A DNA stretch of 64,000 nucleotides from Frigoriglobus tundricola (GTDB lineage Bacteria > Planctomycetota > Planctomycetia > Gemmatales > Gemmataceae). Under the pieces are notes generated by a model. It was not told the DNA's origin, did no database searches, and saw only the letters and a list, made by a program, of their open reading frames with translations. How positions within the stretch are numbered: position 1 is the stretch's first letter; every line of letters begins with the position of its first letter. Position numbers and translations under genes: made by a program. This document shows, one piece after another, positions 8,857 to 17,458 of the stretch. The stretch spans positions 4,154,001 through 4,218,000 of the forward strand of contig NZ_CP053452.2 of the NCBI RefSeq assembly GCF_013128195.2, read 5' to 3'.

Positions 8857-9630
8857 GTGAATCGCACGTTTGCGTTGTTGTCGGCCGCACTCGGCGTCGC
8901 CGGCGTGTTTCTGTTGACGAGCGCCGCCGGCGCTCAGCCGCCCGCCCCTGGCGCCCCCGGCGCGCCGGCCGCGGCCCCGGTCACGCGGCCGACGGTCGCC
9001 GTCTTCAACATGGCCGCGGTCATGCGCGACTTCGGCCAGGCCAAGTACCAAGTGTACGCGCTGAACAACAAAAAATCGGAGCTGTCCAAGAACCTGCTCG
9101 TCTGGCGGAGCGAGTACATCCAGCACCAGCAGGACCTCCAGAAGAACCCGCAGCACCCTGAAAAAGAGATCAAGCAGCAGCTGATGGTGAAGCTCGCCCG
9201 GCAGATCGAGGACGAGGACCGCCGCATCAACAAGCAGCTCAACGACGACGCCAGCGCGATCATCGGGGACCTGTACGACAAGATGAAGACGGTGGTGGAC
9301 AAGGTGGCCGAAATGAACGGCTACCACATCGTCTTCGCCTACCCCGACGCGGTCACCGCGGAAGAGCTGAAGAGCCCGTACATCAAGGAACTGAAGCTGA
9401 AACCGCCGGCGGCCCAGCCGTTCTACGTGGCCCCGCACGCGGACATCACCAACGTGGTGGTGATGACGCTGAACAAGTGGTACGAGCCGATCGACCCGAA
9501 GACCGGTCAGAAGATCGATGTGAGCAAGCTCGACAACTTGCCCACCCCGGGCGCTTCTCCGGCTCCGCCGGCCGGTGGTCCCGCCCCCGGCGGTCCGATC
9601 TCCGGAAGCGGGCTTCCCGGCGGGCGGTGA
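8857..9630 (+). CDS. OmpH/Skp-like periplasmic chaperone
   Basis: A 257-residue protein with a signal peptide (FALLSAALGVAGVFLLTSAAGA) and then the OmpH family layout: a beta-strand opening VAVFNMAAVMRDFGQAKYQV, a long charged coiled coil (about 65-150, rich in K, E, Q and D), and the closing beta part GYHIVFAYPDAVT. Skp-type chaperones carry unfolded outer-membrane proteins across the periplasm. The Pro/Gly-rich tail (TPGASPAPPAGGPAPGGP) is an addition. The GTG at 8857 follows AGAGGAGG. Placement before lpxC parallels the skp-lpxD-fabZ-lpxA cluster of Gram-negative bacteria. Confidence 0.82.
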   Translation: MNRTFALLSAALGVAGVFLLTSAAGAQPPAPGAPGAPAAAPVTRPTVAVFNMAAVMRDFGQAKYQVYALNNKKSELSKNLLVWRSEYIQHQQDLQKNPQHPEKEIKQQLMVKLARQIEDEDRRINKQLNDDASAIIGDLYDKMKTVVDKVAEMNGYHIVFAYPDAVTAEELKSPYIKELKLKPPAAQPFYVAPHADITNVVVMTLNKWYEPIDPKTGQKIDVSKLDNLPTPGASPAPPAGGPAPGGPISGSGLPGGR

Positions 9631-9657
9631 GCGAACGTGTGAGTAACATGTGAACCC

Positions 9658-9695
9658 GCGCGTCCGCGTTGCCGATAAAGGTGACGCGGACGCGC
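9658..9695. repeat. Stem-loop between ompH-like gene and lpxC
   Basis: GCGCGTCCGCGT (9658-9669) and ACGCGGACGCGC (9684-9695) form a perfect 12-base inverted repeat with a 14-base loop. No T-run follows. It may weaken read-through or stabilise the 3' end of the ompH-like mRNA. Confidence 0.6.
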
Positions 9696-9786
9696 CGCAG
9701 CCCGAACCGGCGCGCCAAACTCAAGTGCGCCGCAGACCCGCCGGACGGATCCGGCCGATTACGGTCACGCCAGGAAGGCCAACACC

Positions 9787-10692
9787 GTGCGCGTCATCGC
9801 ATACCGCAACCAGAGAACTCTTGCCGGGACGGCGGCCGTCGGCGGCGTCGGGTTTATTACGGGGGCGCGGGTTCTCGCCCGCTTCCACCCCGCCCCGCCG
9901 GGCACGGGCGTCGTGTTCCGCCGCGTGGACCTGCCCGGCACCCCGACGGTCCCCGCCCGTGCCGAGTGGGTGAGCGGGACCCAGCGCCGCACCACCCTCG
10001 GCCCGCCGGACGCCGGCGTCACGCTGGTCGAACACGTCCTCGCCGCCCTCGCCGGGAGCCGGGTCGATAACTGCATCGTCGATCTCGACGGCCCCGAACC
10101 GCCCGGCCTGGACGGTTCGGCCGTCGGCTTCGTTGAGGCGGTCGTCGCGGCGGGAATCGAGAACCAGTCCGCCCGGCGCCCGATCTACACGGTCACGGAC
10201 CCCGTGATCGTTCGGGCGCCCGGGGCGACGCTCGCGCTGCACCCGGCACCGGGAACCGATCTGCGGGTCAGCTACCGCCTCGACTACGGGCCGGGCGCGC
10301 CGCTCTCGCCCCAATCGCACACGCTGACCGTTCTCCCGGCGTCATTTACACGCGACCTGGCCGTGTGCCGCACCTTCCTCACAGAAGCCGAAGCGGCCGG
10401 GCTACGGTCCCAGGGGATCGGGCGGCACCTCACGGTCGCCGACCTGCTCGTGTTCGGCCGGACCGGACCCATCGGTAACACCGTGCGGTTCGCGGACGAG
10501 CCGGCGCGGCACAAGATCCTCGACCTGCTCGGTGACCTCGCACTCTGCGGCTTCGACCTCGCGGGGCACGTGGTCGCCTACCGCTCCGGGCACGCGCTGA
10601 ACGTGGAACTGGCCCGCGCGCTCGCGGCCGCGGCGTCGGGCCGGAAGGCACCGGTCCGGAAGGCCGTCCCGGCGGTCCGGCAGGCCGCCTGA
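9787..10692 (+). CDS. lpxC: UDP-3-O-acyl-N-acetylglucosamine deacetylase
   Basis: LpxC removes the acetyl group from UDP-3-O-acyl-GlcNAc, the committed step of lipid A synthesis. The zinc ligands are visible: H83 in LVEHVLAAL, and H242 and D246 in PARHKILDLLGDLAL; the catalytic H269 is in YRSGHALNVEL. The 301-residue length is usual for LpxC. The first residues (YRNQRTLAGTAAVGGVGFIT) match the x-Q-x-T-L-x-x-x-x-x-x-x-G-x-G-x-x-x-G opening, though the SGVGLHSG signature is degenerate. Start GTG at 9787. It supports a true lipid A outer membrane in this planctomycete. The downstream oxidoreductase starts 68 bases later. Confidence 0.93.
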   Translation: MRVIAYRNQRTLAGTAAVGGVGFITGARVLARFHPAPPGTGVVFRRVDLPGTPTVPARAEWVSGTQRRTTLGPPDAGVTLVEHVLAALAGSRVDNCIVDLDGPEPPGLDGSAVGFVEAVVAAGIENQSARRPIYTVTDPVIVRAPGATLALHPAPGTDLRVSYRLDYGPGAPLSPQSHTLTVLPASFTRDLAVCRTFLTEAEAAGLRSQGIGRHLTVADLLVFGRTGPIGNTVRFADEPARHKILDLLGDLALCGFDLAGHVVAYRSGHALNVELARALAAAASGRKAPVRKAVPAVRQAA

Positions 10693-10760
10693 CCTGCGGC
10701 GTGACGGCCACGGCCCTGCGGCGCGATCGAGAACTCCGACTACACGACTTAGAGGCAGAA

Positions 10761-11858
10761 ATGACTCGTTTGCGGATGGCGGTGATCGGCGTCGGACACC
10801 TCGGACAGCACCACGCCCGCATCCTCGCGAACATGCCGGACGTCGACCTCGTGGGCGTGGTGGACGCGAACCCGGACCAGGCCCGGACGGTCGCGGCGAA
10901 ACTCGGGACCGAGGCGTACGAACACTTCGAGCCGCTCATCGGGTGCGTCGATGCGGTGAGCGTCGTCACCCCGACGATCCACCACCACGCGGTCGCCTCG
11001 GCGTTTCTCAACGCCGGCGTGCCGACGCTCGTGGAGAAGCCGGTGTGCCGCACGCTGGCCGAGGCCGACGACCTGATCGCGCTGGCGGACGCGGCCGGTG
11101 TCCCCCTCCAAGTGGGACACATCGAGCGGTTCAACCCGGCGTTCGAGGAACTCGCCCGGCGCCCGATCCGCCCGAAGTTCGTTGAGGCCGAACGGCACGG
11201 GCCGTTCACCGGCCGGTCCATCGACATCGGCGCCGTGCTCGATCTCATGATCCACGACCTCGACCTGCTCCTCGCGCTCGTCGGCGGGCCGGTGACCCGC
11301 GTGGCCGCGGTCGGTGCGGCCGTGTTCGGCGGGTACGAGGACATGGTGAACGCGCGGCTGGAGTTCGAGAACGGGTGCGTGGCCCACGTCACCGCCAGCC
11401 GCATCACCCGCCACCCGAAGCGCCGGCTCCGCGTCTGGGCGCCGGAGGGCTACGCGGGCATCGACTTCGTCACGCGGAAGCTCACCCTGGTGCAGCAGAG
11501 CGCGGAACTGCGCGAACACGGCATCCGGGCCGAGCAGTTGGACGCCGCCGCGAAGGCGCGGCTCAAGGACGAGGTGTTCGGCCGGTACCTCCAGGTGCTG
11601 AACCTGGACGCCGACCGCAAGTTCGACCAGTTGACGGCCGAACTCAAGCACTTCATCTACTGCGTGCGGACCGGTCACGGGCCGCGCGTGAGCGGCCGCG
11701 ACGGGCGCGACGCGCTCGAACTGGCCGAACGCGTTCTGGCCGCTCTGCGGGCCCACCCGTGGGAAGGGTCCGCCGAAGGCCCACACGGTCCGAAGCCGCC
11801 GCGGCCCGCGGGGTGGCTGTTTCCGCCGATCCAGATCGCCCGGCCCGAAGCGGCGTAA
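10761..11858 (+). CDS. Gfo/Idh/MocA-family oxidoreductase, lipid A-linked
   Basis: RMAVIGVGHLGQHHARIL is the N-terminal nucleotide-binding G-x-G-x-x-G loop; LVEKPVCRTLAEADDLIALA is the family's E-K-P substrate/cofactor motif, and HDLDLLLAL falls where the family often has its catalytic His. The 365-residue length is normal. Genes of this kind often sit beside lpx genes; some are GnnA, which oxidises UDP-GlcNAc at C3 to make 3-amino sugars for lipid A. The GnnB aminotransferase partner is not in the window, so GnnA is only a hypothesis. The ATG at 10761 is preferred to an upstream GTG because family members begin at this point. Confidence 0.82.
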   Translation: MTRLRMAVIGVGHLGQHHARILANMPDVDLVGVVDANPDQARTVAAKLGTEAYEHFEPLIGCVDAVSVVTPTIHHHAVASAFLNAGVPTLVEKPVCRTLAEADDLIALADAAGVPLQVGHIERFNPAFEELARRPIRPKFVEAERHGPFTGRSIDIGAVLDLMIHDLDLLLALVGGPVTRVAAVGAAVFGGYEDMVNARLEFENGCVAHVTASRITRHPKRRLRVWAPEGYAGIDFVTRKLTLVQQSAELREHGIRAEQLDAAAKARLKDEVFGRYLQVLNLDADRKFDQLTAELKHFIYCVRTGHGPRVSGRDGRDALELAERVLAALRAHPWEGSAEGPHGPKPPRPAGWLFPPIQIARPEAA

Positions 11859-11902
11859 TCGCGGAATCGGCCGGGTCTTCATCCGGTCACGGGCCAGTAG
11901 GG

Positions 11903-11959
11903 CGCGAGTCGCGAGGTCGAAGACCGAAGTCTCTTCTGTCTTCGACCTCGCGACTCGCG
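11903..11959. repeat. Perfect 22-bp inverted repeat between convergent genes
   Basis: The arms (11903-11924 and 11938-11959) are exact complements with a 13-base loop; each arm includes GCGAGTCGCGAGGTCGAAGA. The repeat lies between the ends of the oxidoreductase gene and the MutS-like gene. No T-run follows on either strand. It may act as a shared transcript end and resembles the other composite palindromes in this window. Confidence 0.75.
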
Positions 11960-12030
11960 ACTCGCGGCGGTGTGCGGAACGAGTGGATCCTACAAATAGG
12001 TCACTGCTGAGGCGTGAATCGGCCGTTCGC

Positions 12031-13836
12031 CTACACCTTCAGCCCGACGGCGCGCATGAGCGCGAGGCCGTTGCCGTGCGGTACCACGCCGGGGCGCATG
12101 GTGTAGTCGAAGTGCAGTTCGCCGCCCTCGAGCCCGTCGCAGAAGTGAACGTTCACCGCGCCCGGAATCGTGTCGGTCACCGCGGTCAGACTCAGATCGT
12201 GTGTCGTCACGAACCCGATGGCCCCGTCCGCAAGCAGCGCACGCACCACGCCCTCGGCGCCCGCCACGCGGTCCGCCGAGTTCGTGCCCGCGAACAGTTC
12301 GTCCAGCAGGAACAAGAGCGGCGGGCCGCCTACGCGGGTGGCGATGTCGAGCAGCAACCGCACCTTCGTGACTTCCGCGAAGAACCGCGACCGACCGGCT
12401 TGCAGTGAATCTTGCACCCGCATTGTCGCCCCGACCGCGACCGGCGTGAGCGCGAAACTCGTCGCCCGCACCACGCCGCCCGCCAGTGCCAGCACGCAGT
12501 TCACCCCGACGGCCCGCAAGAGCGTGCTCTTGCCGCTCATGTTCGAGCCGCTGACGATCAGCACGCGCGGTCCGTTACCGCCCAAATTCACGTCGTTCCG
12601 CACGGCCTTTTCGCACGGCAACAGCGGGTGCCCGACGCCGGTGGCGGCCACGCGCACGGGACCGGTCTCCACCGTAGGGAAGATGTCCGTCGGGTTCTCG
12701 AACGCGTAACCCGCGAACGACGACAGTGCTTCCGCTTCGCCCACTGCGCGGAGCCACTGACCGACGGCCGCGCCGGACCGCCCCCGCCACGCTTCGAGCT
12801 TGAACGCGAACCGCACGTCCCACATCCGCAGCACCGCGACCGGCAAGAACAGCGGGTTCCGCCGCGAGTCGTACCACTGCACGATCTCGCGCAGTTCGCG
12901 AATCTGCTGCGACGCGGTCCGCCCGCCGGCCACCATCGCGGCCTGGAGTTCGGTCAACCGCGGCGCGGTGAACCGCTCGCGCTCCAGCCGGCCCAGAAGC
13001 GATTCGAACAGGGACAGCCGGTCGGCCGCGCGTTCGAGCGGCATGAGAACGCGCCGCGCCCATCCCAACAGCGGTACGGCGATCACCAGCGACGCGATCC
13101 CGAACACGATGACCGGCAGCGACGACGTGCCGGCGAAGAACCACCCGAACCACGCGAGCACGTTCCCCCAGCCAAGAGCCTCCACTGCCCACCGCTTCCA
13201 CACGGGCGCGGCGTCCGGCGGCGCCGCGCCCCACTCCACGAGCGGGTGATAGTCGGCGGCGGGCGCGTCGGCCCCGGCCACCGCGACCGCTTCACGCAGA
13301 TCGAGCCGCGCGGAGAGATCGGCTACGGCCTCCTGTCGCGTCGTCACCTCGGCAGGCGTGGCGGGCGCGAGCAGCCATGCGGCGAGTGTGTCCTCACCGG
13401 CCCGCGTGCGGCACGCGGTCAAGCGTTCGAACAGTGAGCCGGGGCCGAACAGATCGAGATCGTCCGAGTAAGGATGAGCGTCGGAGACGAACCGCGCGCC
13501 GTCACCGGTTCCGGATGGCTTGCCCGCGAGCCGTTCGAGGCCGCCGGCGTAGAACTTCGCGGCGCGCTCGGCCCACGCCTTCCGCCCGCGGGTGGCCTCG
13601 AACTTCGCGACCAGATAGAAGAACGCGGCCACCGGAACGAGCGTGAACCACGGGGAAACGAGGTCCGCGGCGAACCCCAGAGCGGCGACCAGCAGCCCGA
13701 CCAGAAACGCGCCGAGCCGCGCGTAGCTGAGGCGATCCAGGGTCGCTGCCAGGGAGGCCGCCGTGGCACGGCGGGCGGCCAGACGGTCGGCGTACACGGT
13801 GGCGGGTGCGGATCGTGACAGGGGAGCGCCACTCAC
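12031..13836 (-). CDS. Membrane-anchored MutS-like ATPase
   Basis: A 601-residue protein with only the MutS core and ATPase: a clamp/lever helical region, then ILIVSGSNMSGKSTLLRAVG-type Walker A (near residue 420), RVQDSLQAGRSRFFAEVTK (the MutS ST motif and lever), LLFLLDELFAGTNS (Walker B) and VTTHDLSLT (H-loop). The mismatch-recognition domain I is absent. Two hydrophobic segments (around residues 42-75: ARLGAFLVGLLVAALGF...; and 225-265: WGNVLAWFGWFFAGTSSLP...) suggest it sits in the membrane, so it is unlikely to be the replication mismatch-repair MutS. Start is GTG at 13836. Role unknown; such MutS-related membrane ATPases are scattered in Bacteroidetes, Acidobacteria and planctomycetes. 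Confidence 0.82.
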   Translation of the reverse strand: MSGAPLSRSAPATVYADRLAARRATAASLAATLDRLSYARLGAFLVGLLVAALGFAADLVSPWFTLVPVAAFFYLVAKFEATRGRKAWAERAAKFYAGGLERLAGKPSGTGDGARFVSDAHPYSDDLDLFGPGSLFERLTACRTRAGEDTLAAWLLAPATPAEVTTRQEAVADLSARLDLREAVAVAGADAPAADYHPLVEWGAAPPDAAPVWKRWAVEALGWGNVLAWFGWFFAGTSSLPVIVFGIASLVIAVPLLGWARRVLMPLERAADRLSLFESLLGRLERERFTAPRLTELQAAMVAGGRTASQQIRELREIVQWYDSRRNPLFLPVAVLRMWDVRFAFKLEAWRGRSGAAVGQWLRAVGEAEALSSFAGYAFENPTDIFPTVETGPVRVAATGVGHPLLPCEKAVRNDVNLGGNGPRVLIVSGSNMSGKSTLLRAVGVNCVLALAGGVVRATSFALTPVAVGATMRVQDSLQAGRSRFFAEVTKVRLLLDIATRVGGPPLLFLLDELFAGTNSADRVAGAEGVVRALLADGAIGFVTTHDLSLTAVTDTIPGAVNVHFCDGLEGGELHFDYTMRPGVVPHGNGLALMRAVGLKV

Positions 13837-13849
13837 GGGGGAAAAATGA

Positions 13850-13876
13850 ACCGAGGGCCGTCGGGCGGCCCTCGGT
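13850..13876 (-). terminator. Rho-independent terminator of ftsK
   Basis: On the minus strand, ACCGAGGGCCG and its complement (13866-13876 with 13850-13860) form an 11-base stem with a 5-base loop, followed by a T-rich stretch (five T opposite 13842-13846). It lies between the ftsK stop and the start of the MutS-like gene, so it should separate the two minus-strand genes. Confidence 0.8.
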
Positions 13877-13913
13877 GTCAGGATATGAAGAACGGGTGCG
13901 GCGGTGAACCGGC

Positions 13914-16346
13914 CTACACAGGGGCCGCTGCCCGTTTGCGCGCCTCCCAGTCCTCGTGCGACACGAGCACCTGTCGGGCGTTGCTGCCGTTGTACGCCCC
14001 GACGACGCCGTCCTCGGCCATGTAGTCGATGAACCGCGACGCCTTGCCGTAGCCGATGCCCAGGGCGCGCTGGAGCAGCGACGTGCTGCCGCGCTGCTCG
14101 CGGATGACGATCTCCACCGCCTGTTCGTACAGCGGGTCGCGCTCGCGGAGCTTCTCACCCACCTCGCCCCCGCCGGCCCCGGCCTCGGTCTGGTCGCGGG
14201 TCTTCAGGTTGAGGAGTTCGCTGTCGTAGTTCGGCGTGTCGGTGGCGATCGCGTTCACCACTCGCTCGATCTCCTCGTTCTCGACGTACGCGCCCTGCGC
14301 CCGCGTGAGTACGCCGGTCTGGAGGAACAGCATGTCGCCCATGCCGAGCAGGCGCTCCCCGCCCTTCTCGTCCAGCACCACGGCGCTGTCGGACCGGTTC
14401 GTGACGCGGAAGCAGATGCGGGCCGGCAGGTTCGATTTGATGAGGCCGGTGACCACGTCCACGGTCGGTTTCTGCGTCGCGAGAATCAGGTGAATGCCCG
14501 CCGCACGCGACTTCTGCGCCAGCAGGATGATGTTGCCTTCGATCTCCTTCTTCATCTTCATCATGAGGTCGCCGACTTCGTCGATGACGATGACGATGTA
14601 GGGCATTTTGCGAGGAATGGCGCGCAGTTCGTCCTCGGTGTCCGGGTTCACGCGGCGGGCGATCTCCTCGAACGGCAACTCGTTGTAAGATGAGATGTTG
14701 CGCACACGAGCCCGGTGCAGCCACTCGTACCGTTCCTCCATTTTCTCCACCGCCCAGCCCAGGATCGCGTCGGCCTTCTTGTCCTCCTTTACCACCGGCG
14801 TCATCAGGTGCGGGATCTGCGCGTAGTCGCTCAGTTCCACTTTCTTCGGGTCGATAAGGATCATCCGGCACTCGTCCGGCCGGCGCGTGAGCAGCAGGCT
14901 GACGATGATGGTGTTTAGACACACCGACTTACCGGTGCCGGTGCTGCCCGCGATGAGCAGGTGCGGCATGGTGGCGAGGTCGTAGGCGAGGGGCCGGCCC
15001 TCCACGTCCTTGCCGATGAACAGCGGCAACTTGAACTTGCCGAGCTTCGGTGTGGCCGCGAGCGCGGTGACGAGTTCCTTGAGCTGCACGGTCTGGCGGA
15101 TCTCGTTGGGCACCTCGATGCCGACCGTGTTGCGTCCGGGCAGCGGCGCGACGACGCGAACGCTCGCCACGCGCAGGTTGAGCGCGAGGTCGTCCGCGAG
15201 GTTGGTCACCTTGTTCAACCGCAGCCCGGTTTCGAGCGCGATCTCGTACTGCGTGATGACCGGTCCCGTGTGAATGCCGACTACTTTCACGTTCAGGCCG
15301 AAGTCCTGGAAGGTCTTCTCCAGAAGGACCGCCATGTCGCGGAGCTTCTGTTCGTGGTCCGCGACCGGGAACGGCTCGGGGTCGTTGAGCAGCGACAACG
15401 GCGGCAGTTCGTAATCGACGTTCGACGGCTGCTCCACCACCGTGGGCGCGCGCATCAGCGGCGCCGGCTTCGGTCCGGCGTGAACGTGGATCGGGATGTC
15501 TTCGAGCTTCACGTCGGGTAGAGACGTCTCGGCCGCCGTGGGGTCGGGGGCCGGAGCCAGCGGCGAACGGACCGGCGCCGGGGTGTCCGTCGAAACCGAG
15601 GCGGGTGCGGTGGCGGGCTTCGGTGCCTTTTCGGGGTTCGGCGCAGGAACCGGTGCGGGCGCGGCCCCGACCGGCTTGCGCGCGGGTATCGCCGCGACCC
15701 CCGCTTTGAGCGCGCGCCAGGACGCGCGCGCGACGGCGGTCGCTCCTCGCACGGCCCACATGATGGCCTGCTCCATTGCGTCCGCGACGCGGTCGTTCAC
15801 CCACACCGCGGCCCACCACGATACGCGTATGGTCGCTCCTATCACCCGCGCGCAACCGAGCATACTCCGGTTCGCCGCGAGGAACAGCCCGGTGAGAAGG
15901 GAGAGGCCGAACGCCGCGAGGGCCACTTCGGGTTGCGTCGCGTCCTCCAGCCCGAATCGGAGGTACGCGCCCAGCGACCCGCCGCGGCCCGCGACCGCCG
16001 GCGCGGGGAGGCCCATTCCGAACCAGTCCACACCGACCGCCGCGACAACGGTGAGAACGCTCCACCCCGCGACCCGGAGCGTGAGGGGCACCACCTTGCG
16101 GTTCGCGACCAGCACGCCCCCGACCGCGAACCAACCGACGAGCAGCACCGCCGCGCCCCAGCCGAGCGGTTCCGTTAGCCAACTGGCGGCGCGATCGCCC
16201 CACGCGCCGAACACGTTCGGGCCGCCGCTCAACGCACGCGACGAGCCGACCGCGACCGCGAGCAGGGCGCCGACCGCGAACAGCGTGATCGCGACCGCGT
16301 CGAGGCGCCACCGCGACTGAAGCACAGATGCATTCTTTCCCGCCAT
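13914..16346 (-). CDS. ftsK: DNA translocase FtsK/SpoIIIE
   Basis: FtsK pumps chromosomal DNA through the division septum. With the ATG at 16346 the protein has 810 residues. Hydrophobic helices occupy about 17-160, a Pro/Ala-rich linker 220-280, and the motor follows: alpha subdomain (KLRDMAVLLEKTFQDFGLNV), Walker A GSTGTGKS at 467-474, and Walker B YIVIVIDEVGDLMM near 580. The last 65 residues (YEQAVEIVIREQRGSTSLLQ, RALGIGYGKASRFIDYMAED) are the winged-helix gamma domain that reads KOPS sites. Planctomycetes such as Gemmata lack FtsZ and divide by budding or another route, which makes FtsK retention interesting. A start 43 codons upstream is possible but adds only Arg-rich sequence. Confidence 0.95.
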   Translation of the reverse strand: MAGKNASVLQSRWRLDAVAITLFAVGALLAVAVGSSRALSGGPNVFGAWGDRAASWLTEPLGWGAAVLLVGWFAVGGVLVANRKVVPLTLRVAGWSVLTVVAAVGVDWFGMGLPAPAVAGRGGSLGAYLRFGLEDATQPEVALAAFGLSLLTGLFLAANRSMLGCARVIGATIRVSWWAAVWVNDRVADAMEQAIMWAVRGATAVARASWRALKAGVAAIPARKPVGAAPAPVPAPNPEKAPKPATAPASVSTDTPAPVRSPLAPAPDPTAAETSLPDVKLEDIPIHVHAGPKPAPLMRAPTVVEQPSNVDYELPPLSLLNDPEPFPVADHEQKLRDMAVLLEKTFQDFGLNVKVVGIHTGPVITQYEIALETGLRLNKVTNLADDLALNLRVASVRVVAPLPGRNTVGIEVPNEIRQTVQLKELVTALAATPKLGKFKLPLFIGKDVEGRPLAYDLATMPHLLIAGSTGTGKSVCLNTIIVSLLLTRRPDECRMILIDPKKVELSDYAQIPHLMTPVVKEDKKADAILGWAVEKMEERYEWLHRARVRNISSYNELPFEEIARRVNPDTEDELRAIPRKMPYIVIVIDEVGDLMMKMKKEIEGNIILLAQKSRAAGIHLILATQKPTVDVVTGLIKSNLPARICFRVTNRSDSAVVLDEKGGERLLGMGDMLFLQTGVLTRAQGAYVENEEIERVVNAIATDTPNYDSELLNLKTRDQTEAGAGGGEVGEKLRERDPLYEQAVEIVIREQRGSTSLLQRALGIGYGKASRFIDYMAEDGVVGAYNGSNARQVLVSHEDWEARKRAAAPV

Positions 16347-16572
16347 TCGTTCGGCCCCCGACCGCGTGCTTCGCACAACCCCTATTGTCATTCGTCGGAC
16401 GCGCGACCAGAACACCACATCACGCTCCGCGCGGCCGGTTTTTGTGTTCTCTCCGCGGCGCCGTCGGTACAACACGACCGACCGCTACAAGCGGTACAGA
16501 ATCGCCCGCCGGGTGCCGATACATGGGGTCTCGGCGGGACAACTCGCGCTGCGAGCGGTGCCTCCAAAGTAG

Positions 16573-16593
16573 GCGACTCGCTCCGCGAGTCGC
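16573..16593. repeat. Short palindrome in the ftsK/trmL divergent region
   Basis: GCGACTCGC (16573-16581) and GCGAGTCGC (16585-16593) are perfect complements with a 3-base loop. It lies in the 320-base region between the divergent ftsK and trmL-like genes, which otherwise holds no gene. It could be an operator or a small dispersed palindrome; the GAGTCGC core recurs in the repeat at 11903. Confidence 0.5.
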
Positions 16594-16669
16594 GCCCCTC
16601 CCCATTTGGAGTCGGTAGAAGGTGTCACGCGCGGAGCGAGTGACCGACTTTCACCGGACGAGAGCCGAA

Positions 16670-17323
16670 ATGCTGCACGTCGCGCTGTGGGAGCCCGAGA
16701 TCCCGCCGAACACCGGGAACGTGGCGCGCCTCTGCGCCGCGACCGGCACGCGCCTGCACCTGATCGGCCGCCTCGGTTTCCGGCTCGACGACCGCTCCCT
16801 GCGTCGCGCCGGGCTGGACTACTGGCACGCGGTCGATGTGGTGCGCCACGTCACGTTCGAGGACTTCGAGCGCGCGATGAGCGAAGGACCTACCCCCCCG
16901 GTCCCCCTCCCTGGAGGGAGGGGGGAGAAAGAACCCACCCCCAGCCCCTCCCTCCAGGGAGGGGAGCAAGACCTCCGGAGTTCGGTTGCCTCGAGAGAGT
17001 CGCAGGAGGCTGATCGGCCCGTCACCCCCTCCCTTCAGGGAGGGGGCTGGGGGGTGGGTTGTCCTTCAGGGAGGGCGAACGGTCTCCGCCTCTGGTGCGT
17101 GGAAACCCCGGCCGAGCGGGCGTACACGCGGGCCAATTTCGCCGATGGTGATTGCTTGCTATTCGGAAACGAGTCGAGCGGGCTCCCGCCGTCGGTGCGC
17201 GAGCGGTACGCCGAGCGGCTGGTGGGCATCCCGATGCTCACCGGCGCCGTGCGAAGCCTCAACCTCGCTACGGCCGTCGGGATCGTTTTGTACGACGCTT
17301 TGCGCCGCCTACACGACTGGTAG
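16670..17323 (+). CDS. trmL: tRNA (cytidine/uridine-2'-O-) methyltransferase TrmL-like, with in-frame repeat insertion
   Basis: A SPOUT-fold methyltransferase for tRNA wobble nucleotide 34. Family motifs: MLHVALWEPEIPPNTGNVAR at the start, GLDYWHAVDV, LFGNESSGLP and the knot loop PMLTGAVRSLNLATAVGIVL. E. coli TrmL has about 157 residues; this has 217. The excess is one block after FERAMSEG that reads PTPPVPLPGGRGEKEPTPSP ... VTPSLQGGGWGVG, encoded by CCCCTCCCT/AGGGAGGGG palindromes at about 16893-17072. The family sequence resumes at NGLRLWCVETPAERAYTRAN. The insertion lies in a surface loop before the SAM-binding half and keeps the frame. ATG 16670 is chosen by homology over GTG 16622. Confidence 0.85.
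   Translation: MLHVALWEPEIPPNTGNVARLCAATGTRLHLIGRLGFRLDDRSLRRAGLDYWHAVDVVRHVTFEDFERAMSEGPTPPVPLPGGRGEKEPTPSPSLQGGEQDLRSSVASRESQEADRPVTPSLQGGGWGVGCPSGRANGLRLWCVETPAERAYTRANFADGDCLLFGNESSGLPPSVRERYAERLVGIPMLTGAVRSLNLATAVGIVLYDALRRLHDW
16893..17072. repeat. Composite palindromic repeat (CCCCTCCCT/AGGGAGGGG family) inside trmL
   Basis: Three hairpin cores of the type CTCCCT-NN-AGGGAG lie within 180 bases, joined by CACCCCCAGCCCC and GGGGCTGGGGGGTGGG arms. The stretch encodes PTPSPSLQGGE ... TPSLQGGGWGVG. The same arrangement, with a related spacer, occurs inside the winged-helix gene at about 34145-34285 and, without coding, at 53005-53130. This is a mobile or formerly mobile palindromic element. 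Confidence 0.8.
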
Positions 17324-17458
17324 AACCGGAACAGGTTCACCGGATTCCCGACCCGAACGGGCCGGGATCGAGGTGACACCGGCGGGGCAAAACGGTTGGA
17401 TAGGCGGAGTCGGGAGCGGCGTGCGGTTCGAGTGACCGGGTTCGGGTTCGAGGTGCGG

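Noticed and set aside
8285-8860. 191-codon open frame between the PDZ and ompH-like genes
   Set aside because: It begins in the terminator hairpin and has no domain or bias; it is taken as noise.
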